DNA of 18,439 bases from DASSYK01 sp036258315 (lineage in GTDB: Bacteria; Actinomycetota; Thermoleophilia; Solirubrobacterales; 70-9): contig DATADX010000026.1 in NCBI GenBank assembly GCA_036258315.1, positions 1-18,439 of the forward strand. The letters are read 5' to 3'. Positions 1 through 6,987 of this stretch are shown in pieces (position 1 is the first letter of the stretch; the number at the start of each line of letters is the position of its first letter). The translations under genes were made by a program, and so were the position numbers. Below the pieces are notes generated by a model. The model saw only the letters and a program-made list of their open reading frames with translations, made no database searches and was not told the origin of the DNA.

Positions 1-86
1 ACGCTCTCGTTGAATACCTGGACGGCGCGCTTCTCGCGCCCGCGCACCACCTGACCCCACCCGATGAACAGTCCGGCGTCAGCCAT
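1..86 (-). CDS. Small conserved hypothetical protein, N-terminal fragment (gene runs off the window)
   Basis: The start of a minus-strand gene whose 3' part lies beyond position 1. It begins at ATG 86-84 and reads MADAGLFIGWGQVVRGREKR and then AVQVFNES with no stop. A strong Shine-Dalgarno sequence (AGAGGAGA on the minus strand) lies just upstream, and a TAGGGT box at 131-126 could be its -10 element, giving a short leader. The N-terminus resembles small hypothetical proteins I associate with actinobacteria, but no function can be given from 28 residues. The SD is notable because most other genes here lack one. Confidence 0.6.
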   Translation of the reverse strand, partial: MADAGLFIGWGQVVRGREKRAVQVFNES

Positions 87-125
87 TCGTGTCTCCTCTC
101 TGCTGAACCTGCGTGGGTCGCCCCG

Positions 126-131
126 ACCCTA
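126..131 (-). promoter_or_regulatory. Possible -10 box for the minus-strand gene starting at 86
   Basis: On the minus strand this reads TAGGGT, fitting the TANNNT pattern seen before other genes here. It would place transcription start near 118, leaving a leader of about 32 nt that contains the SD. No convincing -35 was seen. Confidence 0.3.
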
Positions 132-175
132 CTCTCCGCCGGGCCGTCGCTCAAGACGGCGACGTCTACCGCAAC

Positions 176-284
176 AATCTCGTCCTCAGCGAGCACACGG
201 TGAAATCCCACGTCTCCAGTGTGCTCAGAAAAGCCGGGCCTCCGAGGCCGTGTTCAGGCTCCGCAGCTCTCGCGCGATACTGCG
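176..284 (+). pseudogene. Remnant of a LuxR-type (NarL/FixJ) helix-turn-helix domain, frameshifted
   Basis: One plus frame (176-232) encodes LSEHTVKSHVSSVLRK, a clear match to the recognition helix of LuxR/GerE-type response-regulator output domains. The continuation of that domain, GLRGRVQA (family pattern KLGLRDRVQA), follows in a different frame at 237-260, so a frameshift lies near 233-237. The receiver domain and the first helices of the HTH are not recognisable, and no start or complete reading frame exists. This is a fossil of a two-component regulator C-terminus, not an active gene. Its tail runs into the promoter box of the SnoaL-like gene at 291. Confidence 0.7.
276..281 (+). promoter_or_regulatory. 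Putative -10 box (GATACT) for the SnoaL-like gene at 291
   Basis: GATACT lies 9 nt before ATG 291, and there is no Shine-Dalgarno sequence between them. The same RATACT box precedes two other SnoaL-like genes here, at 1200 and 17175, by 7 nt each. This fits a leaderless transcript. Confidence 0.35.
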
Positions 285-290
285 CGGGCG

Positions 291-704
291 ATGTCGCAGG
301 AGAACATCGATGTCATCCGGGAAGCGGTGGATGCATTGAACCGACGTGACGTGGACGCCTTCATCGCTTTTGCTCGCCCGGACGTCGAGTGGAAGGAACC
401 CACCGATCCGTTTCCGGGACTTCGACCGATCTACCACGGGCGAGATGGGGTGCGCGAGTGGCTCGAAGAAGCGTTCTTGGAGCTTTGGGAAAGCTTCCAT
501 GTCGAGGTCGGAGAGATCACCGAAGCGAGTGATGACCGGGTCTTCTTCGAGATGTGGCTCACCGCACGCGGCGCGGCCAGCGGCGTGGAGACAGTGATCC
601 ACACCTGGTCGGTTACCTGGCACGCGGACGACGGCAAGGTCGCACGGCGTGCGCTTTTTTGGACTCGGGAAGAGGGCCTCGAAGCCGCCGGGCTGTCGGA
701 GTAG
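291..704 (+). CDS. SnoaL-like / NTF2-fold protein, copy 1
   Basis: 137-residue cytoplasmic protein of the SnoaL-like polyketide-cyclase/ketosteroid-isomerase superfamily (cone-shaped alpha+beta NTF2 fold). Visible landmarks are the N-terminal helix MSQENIDVIREAVDALNRRD, the 'FARPDVEWKEP' strand, the 'YHGRDGVREWLEE' segment, and a C-terminal end EAAGLSE shared with the next gene. ATG 291 is chosen because MSQEN is the usual start of this group; the reading frame is open further upstream but that part encodes the LuxR remnant. Only 3 nt separate it from the following pseudogene, so the pair was probably one transcript. The substrate is unknown; members of this fold include isomerases, cyclases and non-enzymatic binders. 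Confidence 0.85.
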   Translation: MSQENIDVIREAVDALNRRDVDAFIAFARPDVEWKEPTDPFPGLRPIYHGRDGVREWLEEAFLELWESFHVEVGEITEASDDRVFFEMWLTARGAASGVETVIHTWSVTWHADDGKVARRALFWTREEGLEAAGLSE

Positions 705-707
705 GCG

Positions 708-1112
708 ATGTCGCACGAGAACGTGGAGATCTTCCGGCGCATCGCAGACGCATACAACCGCCGAGACGTCGAAGCGATGGTTGAGGAACTCCACCCTGAG
801 ATCGAGTGGCAGCCGTTGCCGCAGGTACTGCTCGGGGGGGAAGCGACGTTGTATCGGGGGCGTGAGGAGGTCCGCAAGGGAATCAGAGAGCTGGACGAGG
901 ATTTCGCCGAGCTTCAGACTGAGTAGTCGGAGTTCCGGGACCTTGGCGAGGCCATCGTCGCGATCGGTCACCTCAAGGGCGCGGGCAGGGAGAGTGGTGT
1001 AGACCGAGTCGGCCATCGCCTGGCTGGTGGAGTTCAGGGACGGCAAGGCGGTTTCGGTTCGCGAATACCTCGACCCGCCGAAGCCCTCGAAGCCCCCGGG
1101 CTGCGGGAGTAA
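708..1112 (+). pseudogene. SnoaL-like protein copy 2, inactivated by a nonsense mutation and two frameshifts
   Basis: The first 72 codons read as a normal SnoaL-like protein (MSHENVEIFRRIADAYNRRD...) up to TAG at 924-926. Family members commonly have Tyr before SEFRDLG, so TAC to TAG is the likely lesion. Reading on in the same frame gives SEFRDLGEAIVAIGHLKGAG. Near 1000 the frame must shift to recover ESAIAWLVEFRDGKAVSVRE, and near 1083 it shifts again to recover EALEAPGLRE and a TAA at 1110-1112. The lesions look like a 2-nt and a 1-nt deletion, which together restore the frame. A truncated 72-residue product could be made but would lack half the fold. It is a paralogue of the copy at 291, 3 nt downstream of it. 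Confidence 0.8.
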
Positions 1113-1199
1113 CTCAGGGTGAATGCCGTGTAGCGAGAAGGGCAACGCTGGCGACTTTCAGCGTCGCACTCTCGGAACCTCGGGCTCAGGCGGACCGTC

Positions 1200-1205
1200 A
1201 ATACT
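1200..1205 (+). promoter_or_regulatory. Putative -10 box (AATACT) for the SnoaL-like gene at 1213
   Basis: AATACT ends 7 nt before GTG 1213 with no Shine-Dalgarno sequence. It matches the GATACT boxes upstream of the paralogues at 291 and 17188, and supports GTG 1213 as a leaderless start. Confidence 0.35.
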
Positions 1206-1212
1206 TAACTCA

Positions 1213-1635
1213 GTGTCGGCGAACCTGAACCTTGTGCGCTTGATCTGCGCGGCCTGGGAGCGCGGCGACTATAGCTCCACCGAGTGGGCGCACCCCGAGA
1301 TCGAGCTCGTGTTCGCCGACGGGGCCCCACCCAGCAGCTGGAGGGGGCTGGCCGGCATGGCAGAGGGCTGGCGGCAATTCCTGAGCACCTGGGATTACTT
1401 CCATCAGGAGGCGGACGAATACCGCGAGCTCGATCACGAGCGCGTGCTCGTGTTCTTCCGTTTCAGCGGACGCGGCAAGACGAGCGGACTGGAGCTCGGA
1501 GCGGTGGAATCGAGGGGGGCAGGCATCTTCCATGTCCGCGGCGGCAAGGTGACGAGGTTCGTCGCCTACGCGAGCAGCGAGCGAGCGCTCGGTGACCTCA
1601 GGCTCTCTTCGGAGACCACCTCCGCAGACTCGTAG
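1213..1635 (+). CDS. SnoaL-like / NTF2-fold protein, copy 3
   Basis: 140-residue SnoaL-like protein. From GTG 1213 it reads VSANLNLVRLICAAWERGDY, which aligns with the MSQEN-type start of the paralogues. The frame is open back to an ATG at 1123, but the extra 30 residues are low-complexity and have no family counterpart. Landmarks are WAHPEIELVFADG, SWRGLAGMAEGWRQFL, the RELDHERVLVFFRFSGRGK strand, TSGLELG, and FHVRGGKVTRFVAYAS near the C-terminus. It is more diverged from copy 1 than copy 2 is. The ligand or reaction is unknown. The gap before it (1113-1212) holds only the putative -10 box. Confidence 0.8.
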   Translation: MSANLNLVRLICAAWERGDYSSTEWAHPEIELVFADGAPPSSWRGLAGMAEGWRQFLSTWDYFHQEADEYRELDHERVLVFFRFSGRGKTSGLELGAVESRGAGIFHVRGGKVTRFVAYASSERALGDLRLSSETTSADS

Positions 1636-1762
1636 TCTCGCTGTCGCTTGCGCGTGAGAGCGGGAGTGCCGGCTCGTTGGTCGGATGCGCATTACTGGTC
1701 TCGCGGATACGCGTGCGGTGGTAGCGAGAAGCGAATCGGGCCCCCGTCGTTACCTTCAGTGC

Positions 1763-2713
1763 ATGGACCGTCGTGCCTGGATCTGGCTGCTCGCGCTCGG
1801 GGCGATCTGGGGCGCCTCATATCTGTTCATCAAGATCGGGCTACGCGACCTGTCGCCGGGGATGGTCGCGTTCCTCCGCGTCCTCCTCGCCGCCCTGGTG
1901 CTGATGCCCGTCGCCGCCTCCCAGGGGGCGCTCCGCGGCCTCCGCTCGCGCGCGGGCTGGCTGCTTCTGATCGCGGCCGTCCAGGTCGCGGGCCCGTTCA
2001 TCCTGATCGCGGCCGGGGAGGAGGAGATCAGCTCCTCGCTCGCGGGCATCCTGGTCGCATCCGCGCCGCTCTTCACGGCGCTGCTCGCTCCCTGGATCGA
2101 CCGGGAGGAGAGCTCGCGGGGGCTCCGTCTCGGGGGCGTCCTGGTCGGCTTCGCAGGGGTCGGGCTGCTGCTCGGCGTCGACCTCGGAGGCGAGGGCGCG
2201 GCGCTGCTCGGGGGGCTGCTGGTGGTGCTCGCGAGCCTCGGCTACGCGATCGGGGGCTTCCTCGTCAAGCACCGCCTCGCGGGCGTGGCGCCGCTGGGGA
2301 TGTCGGCGACCGTGATGGTGGCGAGCGCGCTGATCCTGCTTCCCGTTGCGGTGGCGACGGCGCCCGACAACGCCCCAGGGCTCGGGCCCTTCGCTGCGGT
2401 GGCGGCGCTCGGCGTCGTCGGCACCGGGGCCGCCTTCGTGATCTTCTACTGGCTGATCTCGACCGTCGGGCCCGCGCGGGCCTTCATCGTCACCTACATC
2501 GCTCCGGGCTTCGCCGTCGCCTACGGGGCGACCCTGCTCGACGAGGAGGTGACGGTCGCGACGATCGCGGGCCTGGTGCTGATCCTCGCCGGATCCTGGC
2601 TCGCCGCGGAGGGGCGGGTGCCGTGGAGGACGGCTTCGCCACCCGGCGCGACCGTAGCGGCCGCAGGCATCAGGCGCGGGGGCGATGCCACCGCGCCTGA
2701 TCGGGCGGCCTGA
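1763..2713 (+). CDS. EamA/DMT-superfamily permease (drug/metabolite exporter)
   Basis: 316-residue inner-membrane protein with about ten hydrophobic helices arranged as two EamA repeats. Repeat 1 begins at WIWLLALGAIWGASYLFIKI, the typical 'IWG..Y..IK' opening. Repeat 2 begins near the GGLLVVLASLGYAIGGFLVK segment and ends in IAGLVLILAGSWLA. The last 35 residues are a polar tail. The frame is open upstream to 1685, but ATG 1763 starts directly at the first membrane helix. A TACCTT box lies 6 nt before it without an SD, suggesting a leaderless message. The substrate cannot be read from the sequence; family members export amino acids, nucleosides or toxic compounds. It converges on the HAD gene with a 6-nt gap. 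Confidence 0.88.
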   Translation: MDRRAWIWLLALGAIWGASYLFIKIGLRDLSPGMVAFLRVLLAALVLMPVAASQGALRGLRSRAGWLLLIAAVQVAGPFILIAAGEEEISSSLAGILVASAPLFTALLAPWIDREESSRGLRLGGVLVGFAGVGLLLGVDLGGEGAALLGGLLVVLASLGYAIGGFLVKHRLAGVAPLGMSATVMVASALILLPVAVATAPDNAPGLGPFAAVAALGVVGTGAAFVIFYWLISTVGPARAFIVTYIAPGFAVAYGATLLDEEVTVATIAGLVLILAGSWLAAEGRVPWRTASPPGATVAAAGIRRGGDATAPDRAA

Positions 2714-2719
2714 TCGTCG

Positions 2720-3934
2720 CTAGGACGTGATCAGCGCGTCGGTGTCGCCGGCGGCGAGCCGGCGCAGCGCGGGGGCGGGGCGGTAGGCCTCGCCGTGCAC
2801 CTCGCGGAGCTCCTCGAGCGCACCGAGGCAGTGCGACCAGCCGAGCCGCTCGCCCCACTCGAGCGGGCCGAGTGGCCAGTTGAAGCCGAGCCGCATCGCG
2901 GTGTCGATGTCGGCCGCGCTCGCCACCTCGTCGCCGAGCGCGAAGCAGGCCTCGTTGACGATCTGCGTCGAGATTCGCTCGAGCACGGCAGGGGCCGCCG
3001 GGCCGGCGGACCGCTCGAGCTCGTCGCGGTCCAGGATCGGCCGCTCGGTGTCGATGTCCGGATCGCGCTCGCGGTGCGAACCCTCCTGGTCATATGAGTA
3101 GAAGCCCCGCCCCCGCTTGCGGCCGAGCCGGCCCGAGGCGACCATCCGCGCCTGAATCGGGTGGGGGCGCCAGCGCGGCTCGCCGAACGACTGCTCGTAG
3201 AACGAGCGGGCAACCGCGAAGTTGACGTCGACGCCGATCAGGTCGATCAGCTCGAACGGTCCCATCCGAAAGCCGCCGCCGAGGCGGCAGATCCGGTCGA
3301 TCTCCTCGTGTGAGCCGACCCCCTCGCCGAGCATCCGCAGCGCCTCGAGCGTGAACGGGCGCGCGCAGCGGTTGGCGACGAAGCCGATCGCGTCCCGGGC
3401 GCGGATCGGGGTGCGGCCGATCCGCCGCGCGACCTCGATCGCCTGCTCGAGGGCGGCGGAGCCGCTCTCCTCGCCGGCCACGATCTCGACCAGCAGCATC
3501 GCGGCGGGCGGATTGAAGAAGTGCATCCCGACGACGCGCCCGGGGCTGGGCACCGCGGCGGCGATCGCGGTGACGGACAGGGACGAGGTGTTGGTCGCGA
3601 GGATCGCGTCGTCGCCGCAGGTCGTGGCGAGCAGCCCGAACAGGGTCCGCTTCAGCTCGAGGTCCTCGGGCGCCGCCTCGATCACGAGCTCGCAGTTCCG
3701 CAGCACCTCGATGATCGTGTCGCTGTGCAGCCGCTCGAGCGCCGCGAGCGCCTCCTCCTCGCTCCAGCGGCCGCGATCGACCCCCCGGCGGAGGCCGATC
3801 CGGATCTGCTCGACCCCGCGTCCGAGCGCCTTCCCGTCGAGGTCGTAGAGGTGGGTCTCGTAGCCGCCGAGCGCGGCGAGCTGGGCGATCCCGGCGCCCA
3901 TCGTCCCGGCGCCCACGACCCCGACGCGCTCCAC
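2720..3934 (-). CDS. 3-hydroxyacyl-CoA dehydrogenase (PaaH/HbdA-type)
   Basis: 404-residue NAD-dependent enzyme oxidising 3-hydroxyacyl-CoA to 3-ketoacyl-CoA, the third step of beta-oxidation. The N-terminal Rossmann domain opens with VGVVGAGTMGAGIAQLAA (GxGxxG). The catalytic set S117 (NTSS), H138 (MHFFNP), E150 and N188 is visible. It has two C-terminal 3HCDH domains, roughly residues 185-285 and 315-400, the length of stand-alone PaaH-like enzymes. GTG 3934 (VERVGVVG) is chosen because an SD-like GGAGAGG sits upstream; the longer open frame overlaps the hydratase gene and is not family-like. It is the last gene of the minus-strand acyl-CoA operon, 28 nt after the hydratase. Chain-length preference cannot be told. 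Confidence 0.93.
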   Translation of the reverse strand: MERVGVVGAGTMGAGIAQLAALGGYETHLYDLDGKALGRGVEQIRIGLRRGVDRGRWSEEEALAALERLHSDTIIEVLRNCELVIEAAPEDLELKRTLFGLLATTCGDDAILATNTSSLSVTAIAAAVPSPGRVVGMHFFNPPAAMLLVEIVAGEESGSAALEQAIEVARRIGRTPIRARDAIGFVANRCARPFTLEALRMLGEGVGSHEEIDRICRLGGGFRMGPFELIDLIGVDVNFAVARSFYEQSFGEPRWRPHPIQARMVASGRLGRKRGRGFYSYDQEGSHRERDPDIDTERPILDRDELERSAGPAAPAVLERISTQIVNEACFALGDEVASAADIDTAMRLGFNWPLGPLEWGERLGWSHCLGALEELREVHGEAYRPAPALRRLAAGDTDALITS

Positions 3935-3962
3935 GCTCAGGGACCTCTCCGGGCGGGTGGCC

Positions 3963-4730
3963 TCACCGACCCGTGAAGTCGGGCCGCCGCTTCTCGAGGA
4001 AGGCCTGCATCGCCTCGACGCGGTCCTCGGTCGCCATCGCAATCCCGAACAGCCGCCGCTCGGCCTCGACGCCGGCGGTGAGCCCGGTTTCCTCGGCGGC
4101 AAGGACCGCCTCCTTCGCGAGCCTCGCCGCGAGCGGTGGGCGCCGGGCGACCACCTGGGCGAGCTCCATCGCCTTCTCGAGCCACTCGCCCTTCTTCGTC
4201 ACCTGGTTGACGAGTCCGATCCGATGCGCCTCGCCGGCGCTGAAGCGGCGTCCGGTCAGGACCAGTTCCATCGCCCGCTGCTTGCCGATCACGCGGGCAA
4301 GGCGCTGGGTTCCGCCGCCCCCCGGGATGATCGCGAGCGTGATCTCGGGCTGGCCGAACTCGGCCGCCTCCGAGGCGACGATCATGTCGCAGCTCAGAGC
4401 CAGCTCGCAGCCGCCGCCGAGGGCCCAGCCGGAGACCGCGGCGATCATCGGCGTTCGCACGGCGGCGAGCCGGCGCCAGAAGGACTCGCTCGGACTCAGC
4501 TCCTGGTTGAGGCTGCGCTCACTCAGCGCCTTCACGTCGGCGCCGGCGGCGAACGCCTCGTCGTTCCCGGCGATCACGATGCAGTGGATCTCCTCGTCGG
4601 CGTCGAAGCGCGCGAGCGCCTCGGCGAGCTCCTCGCGCAGGCCGGGCGAGAGGGCGTTGCGTGCCTCGGGGCGGTTCAGGCGGCACAGCCCCACCTGGCC
4701 GTGCGTCGAGATTTCGACGAGCTTCGCCAT
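3963..4730 (-). CDS. Enoyl-CoA hydratase (crotonase family)
   Basis: 255-residue crotonase-fold enzyme hydrating trans-2-enoyl-CoA to 3-hydroxyacyl-CoA. Both catalytic glutamates are present: E109 in ALGGGCELALSCD and E129 in FGQPEITLAIIPGGGGTQRL. The oxyanion-hole segment AFAAGADVK is at residues 59-67. Length matches short-chain hydratases. ATG 4730 follows a purine-rich AAAAGGGGCGGG about 4-12 nt upstream; an in-frame TTG at 4733 is a less likely start. It lies between the acyl-CoA dehydrogenase and 3-hydroxyacyl-CoA dehydrogenase genes on the same strand, so its product feeds directly into the next enzyme. A palindromic hairpin lies in the gap to the upstream dehydrogenase gene. Confidence 0.93.
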   Translation of the reverse strand: MAKLVEISTHGQVGLCRLNRPEARNALSPGLREELAEALARFDADEEIHCIVIAGNDEAFAAGADVKALSERSLNQELSPSESFWRRLAAVRTPMIAAVSGWALGGGCELALSCDMIVASEAAEFGQPEITLAIIPGGGGTQRLARVIGKQRAMELVLTGRRFSAGEAHRIGLVNQVTKKGEWLEKAMELAQVVARRPPLAARLAKEAVLAAEETGLTAGVEAERRLFGIAMATEDRVEAMQAFLEKRRPDFTGR

Positions 4731-4793
4731 CAATCCCGCCCCTTTTCAGGCACCGATCCGGCCACTCCTCGGCTGACGCCTGTGGGGGTGCCG

Positions 4794-4820
4794 GGTGACC
4801 TGACCACAGGGGTGGTCACC
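4794..4820. promoter_or_regulatory. Perfect inverted repeat between acyl-CoA dehydrogenase and hydratase genes
   Basis: TGACCAC (4801-4807) and GTGGTCA (4812-4818) form a 7-bp stem with a 4-nt loop. GGTGACC (4794-4800) can alternatively pair with GGTCACC (4814-4820). The repeat overlaps the stop codon of the acyl-CoA dehydrogenase gene. It has no T-run on either side, so it could be an operator, an mRNA-processing hairpin or a weak attenuator within the operon. Confidence 0.45.
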
Positions 4821-5991
4821 CTGGGTCGGCCTGCGGGGGGACCATCGCGTTGATCCCGGTCGCGTCGCGGCCTATGATCAGCTTGTGGATCTGTGACGTG
4901 CCCTCGTAGAGGGTCGTGACGCGGGCGTCGCGCAGGTAGCGCTCGACGGGGTGGTCGTCGACGTAGCCCGACCCACCGTGGACCTGGATCGCGGCGTTCG
5001 CGCATTCGACCGCCGACTCGGTCGCGTAGAGCTTCGCGATCGACGTCTCGATCGTGCTCGGAAGGCCGCGGTCCTTGAGGTCGCCGGCGCGGTAGACGAG
5101 CATCCGCGCGGCGTCGCGCTTCACGATCATGTCCGCGATCAGCTCCTGGACGAGCTGGAAGCTCGCGATCGGGACGTCGAACTGCCTGCGCTCGGTCGAG
5201 TAGGCGACCGAGGCCTCGACGCAGCCATCGCAGATCCCGACGCAGCCGGCGGCGACGCTGTAGCGGCCCTTGTCGAGCGCGGTCATCGCGACCTTGAAGC
5301 CGTCGCCGATCTCGCCCAGCATCGCCTCGTCCGGCACCTCGATCTCGTCGAGAGAGATCTCGCCCGTGTCCGAGGCGCGCAGCCCGAGCTTGCCGTGGAT
5401 CTCCTGGGAGCTGTAGCCCTCGCTCGTTGTCGGGACCAGGAAGCACGCGAGGCCCTTGTGGGCCTGGGCCGGATCGGTCTGCGCGAAGACGAGCGCGACG
5501 TCTGCGACGTTGCCCATCGAGATCCACATCTTGTTGCCCGAGATCGACCAGCCGCCGTCGGTCTTCCTGGCGCGGGTGCGGAGGTTGGCCGCGTCCGAGC
5601 CGGTGTCCGGCTCGGTCAGGGCGAAGCAGCCGAGCGCCTCGCCCGAGCACAGCCGCGGCAGCCACTCGCGCTTCTGCTCCTCGGTTCCCCACTGCTCGAT
5701 CGATCCGCAGACGAGGGAGGTCTGCACCGAGACGACGGTGCGCGCCGAGGAGTCCGCGCGCCCGACCTGCTCGACGATCAGGGCATAGCCGATGTAGTCG
5801 AGCCCCCGGCCGCCGTACTCCTCGGCGACCGGGGCGCCCAGGTATCCGACCTCACCGAGCTTCGAGGCGAGCTCGCGGTCGAAGCGCGCGGCCCGGTCGT
5901 TGTCGCGGACGCGGGGCGTGACCTCGCGGTCGGCGAACTCGCGGGCCGCCTCGGAGATCAGCCGTTGCTCGTCGCTGAGCGCGAACTCCAC
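4816..5991 (-). CDS. Acyl-CoA dehydrogenase
   Basis: 391-residue FAD enzyme catalysing alpha,beta-dehydrogenation of acyl-CoA, the first beta-oxidation step, passing electrons to electron-transfer flavoprotein. The three-part ACAD layout is clear: N-terminal helical domain (FALSDEQRLISEAAREFADRE), middle beta domain with the signature CFALTEPDTGSDAANLRT and WISGNKMWI-like strand, and C-terminal helical domain with YSTERRQFDVPIASFQ. The catalytic base is E363 in LYEGTSQIHKL, the position used by short-chain, butyryl-CoA-type enzymes. GTG 5991 starts 1 nt after the aminotransferase stop codon, so translation is probably coupled. A longer open frame upstream is shadow coding of that gene. Confidence 0.93.
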   Translation of the reverse strand: MEFALSDEQRLISEAAREFADREVTPRVRDNDRAARFDRELASKLGEVGYLGAPVAEEYGGRGLDYIGYALIVEQVGRADSSARTVVSVQTSLVCGSIEQWGTEEQKREWLPRLCSGEALGCFALTEPDTGSDAANLRTRARKTDGGWSISGNKMWISMGNVADVALVFAQTDPAQAHKGLACFLVPTTSEGYSSQEIHGKLGLRASDTGEISLDEIEVPDEAMLGEIGDGFKVAMTALDKGRYSVAAGCVGICDGCVEASVAYSTERRQFDVPIASFQLVQELIADMIVKRDAARMLVYRAGDLKDRGLPSTIETSIAKLYATESAVECANAAIQVHGGSGYVDDHPVERYLRDARVTTLYEGTSQIHKLIIGRDATGINAMVPPQADPG

Positions 5992-5992
5992 G

Positions 5993-6799
5993 TCAGGCTC
6001 GAGTCGTGGCCGAGGAGAGCTCCCGTTCGAGCACGCGCCCGAACGCCTCGGTCGCCTCCTCGGTCCGCGGCCCCGGAACATTTGGCAGCGCCTTGCCGTC
6101 CAGCGACACCACCGGCTGCACCTCGCGCAGGGTCGAGGCGAGGAACGCCTCACTCGCCTCCGCCAGGTCCTCGAGCGGGTACTCGCCCTCCTCGACGTCG
6201 AGCTCGCGGACGATGCGGTTGGCGGTGATCGAGGCGAGGATGCCCGTCTCGATCGTCGGGGTTCGCAGCTTGCCCTCGGGCGTCGCCCAGAAGATCGTCG
6301 AGGTCGGGGCCTCGAGCACGATCCCGTCCGGGCGCACGAAAACCGCCTCGTCGGCTCCCCTCGCTGCGGCGAGGCGCGTCGCCTGCATGTTCGCCGCATA
6401 GGAGAGGGACTTGACGCCGGTGAGGATGATCGACGGCTGGTACGTGATCGCGGCGAGCGAGATGGTCTCGCCGAGCGGAGGGAAGGCCTCGGTGAAGGCG
6501 AGGCGCCGGCCCCCGCGGGTGACGACCAGCCGCAGCTGGCCGTCGCCGTCGCCGAAGCGCTCGAGCAGCGCCGCGATCTCGGTCTCGAACTGCTCGCGCT
6601 CGATCGGCAGCTCGATCGCCGCCGCCGACCGCTCGAGCCGGTCGAGGTGCTCGCCGAGCGCGAACGGCCGCCCGGCGTAGAGGCGAATCACCTCGAAGAC
6701 TCCGTCCCCACGCAGGAGGCCGTCGTCGACGGGGGGCACCTTCGCCTCCTCACTTTTACTAATCCATCCGTCCACGCTCGCCAGCAGATTCGTGCCCAC
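5993..6799 (-). CDS. Class IV aminotransferase (BCAT / aminodeoxychorismate lyase family)
   Basis: 268-residue PLP enzyme of fold type IV. Landmarks are the LLRGDGVFEVIRLY opening (residues 28-41), the PLP-lysine K130 in GVKSLSYAANM, and E163 in VLEAPTSTIF, the segment that contacts the cofactor. Sequence alone does not separate branched-chain aminotransferase, D-amino-acid aminotransferase and 4-amino-4-deoxychorismate lyase. I favour GTG 6799 as the start: a TAGCCT box lies 8 nt upstream with no SD, the leaderless pattern seen elsewhere here. An in-frame GTG at 6826 is the alternative. It heads the acyl-CoA operon, which might suggest a role in amino-acid-derived acyl-CoA catabolism, although PabC-like genes also sit in unrelated operons. 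Confidence 0.82.
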   Translation of the reverse strand: MGTNLLASVDGWISKSEEAKVPPVDDGLLRGDGVFEVIRLYAGRPFALGEHLDRLERSAAAIELPIEREQFETEIAALLERFGDGDGQLRLVVTRGGRRLAFTEAFPPLGETISLAAITYQPSIILTGVKSLSYAANMQATRLAAARGADEAVFVRPDGIVLEAPTSTIFWATPEGKLRTPTIETGILASITANRIVRELDVEEGEYPLEDLAEASEAFLASTLREVQPVVSLDGKALPNVPGPRTEEATEAFGRVLERELSSATTRA

Positions 6800-6807
6800 A
6801 GGCGGCG

Positions 6808-6813
6808 AGGCTA
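6808..6813 (-). promoter_or_regulatory. Putative -10 box (TAGCCT) of the aminotransferase/acyl-CoA operon
   Basis: On the minus strand TAGCCT ends 8 nt before GTG 6799. There is no SD between them, consistent with a leaderless operon transcript starting at or next to the GTG. Confidence 0.35.
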
Positions 6814-6854
6814 GCGGAGGCGCCACGAGACGTTGCGGTAGGGGTCCATAAAAG

Positions 6855-6945
6855 TTGGTATAAGCCTGGGCATTCGCTGGCCCGAGTGGCGACCACCGCC
6901 ACGACGCGCCTCCCCATCGCGGGAGGGATACGGGCCAGGTACCAA
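6855..6945 (+). ncRNA. Candidate structured 5' leader (cis-regulatory RNA) of the LAFTG surface-protein gene
   Basis: Several nested perfect helices fit this segment. Outer P0 is TTGGTA (6855-6860) with TACCAA (6940-6945). P1 is CTGGCCCG (6877-6884) with CGGGCCAG (6931-6938). Inside P1 are P2, GTGGCG (6886-6891) with CGCCAC (6897-6902), and P3, CCTCCC (6909-6914) with GGGAGG (6921-6926), making a three-way junction with short joiners. A 16-nt bulge separates P0 from P1 on the 5' side. GCCTCCC (6908-6914) can instead pair with GGGAGGC (6974-6980), which is the SD of the downstream gene. This would be a translational switch. It matches no riboswitch consensus I know. Chance helices in G+C-rich DNA remain possible. 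Confidence 0.45.
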
Positions 6946-6972
6946 ATCAAAAAAATCCAGGACTTCCAAGCA

Positions 6973-6979
6973 AGGGAGG
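6973..6979 (+). promoter_or_regulatory. Strong Shine-Dalgarno sequence deciding start 6988
   Basis: AGGGAGG lies 8 nt before ATG 6988 and fixes that start over the in-frame GTG at 6886. It repeats the GGGAGG strand of leader hairpin P3, so both compete for the same CCTCCC. Confidence 0.75.
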
Positions 6980-6987
6980 CATTGTCG

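Noticed and set aside
3935..4102. 56-residue N-terminal extension of the 3-hydroxyacyl-CoA dehydrogenase
   Set aside because: It overlaps the enoyl-CoA hydratase coding region, and the Rossmann strand VGVVGAG starts right at GTG 3934.
6886..6987. N-terminal extension of the LAFTG protein from GTG 6886
   Set aside because: It would place 34 residues before the signal peptide, has no SD, and lies within the leader helices. ATG 6988 has a strong SD and gives a normal signal peptide.
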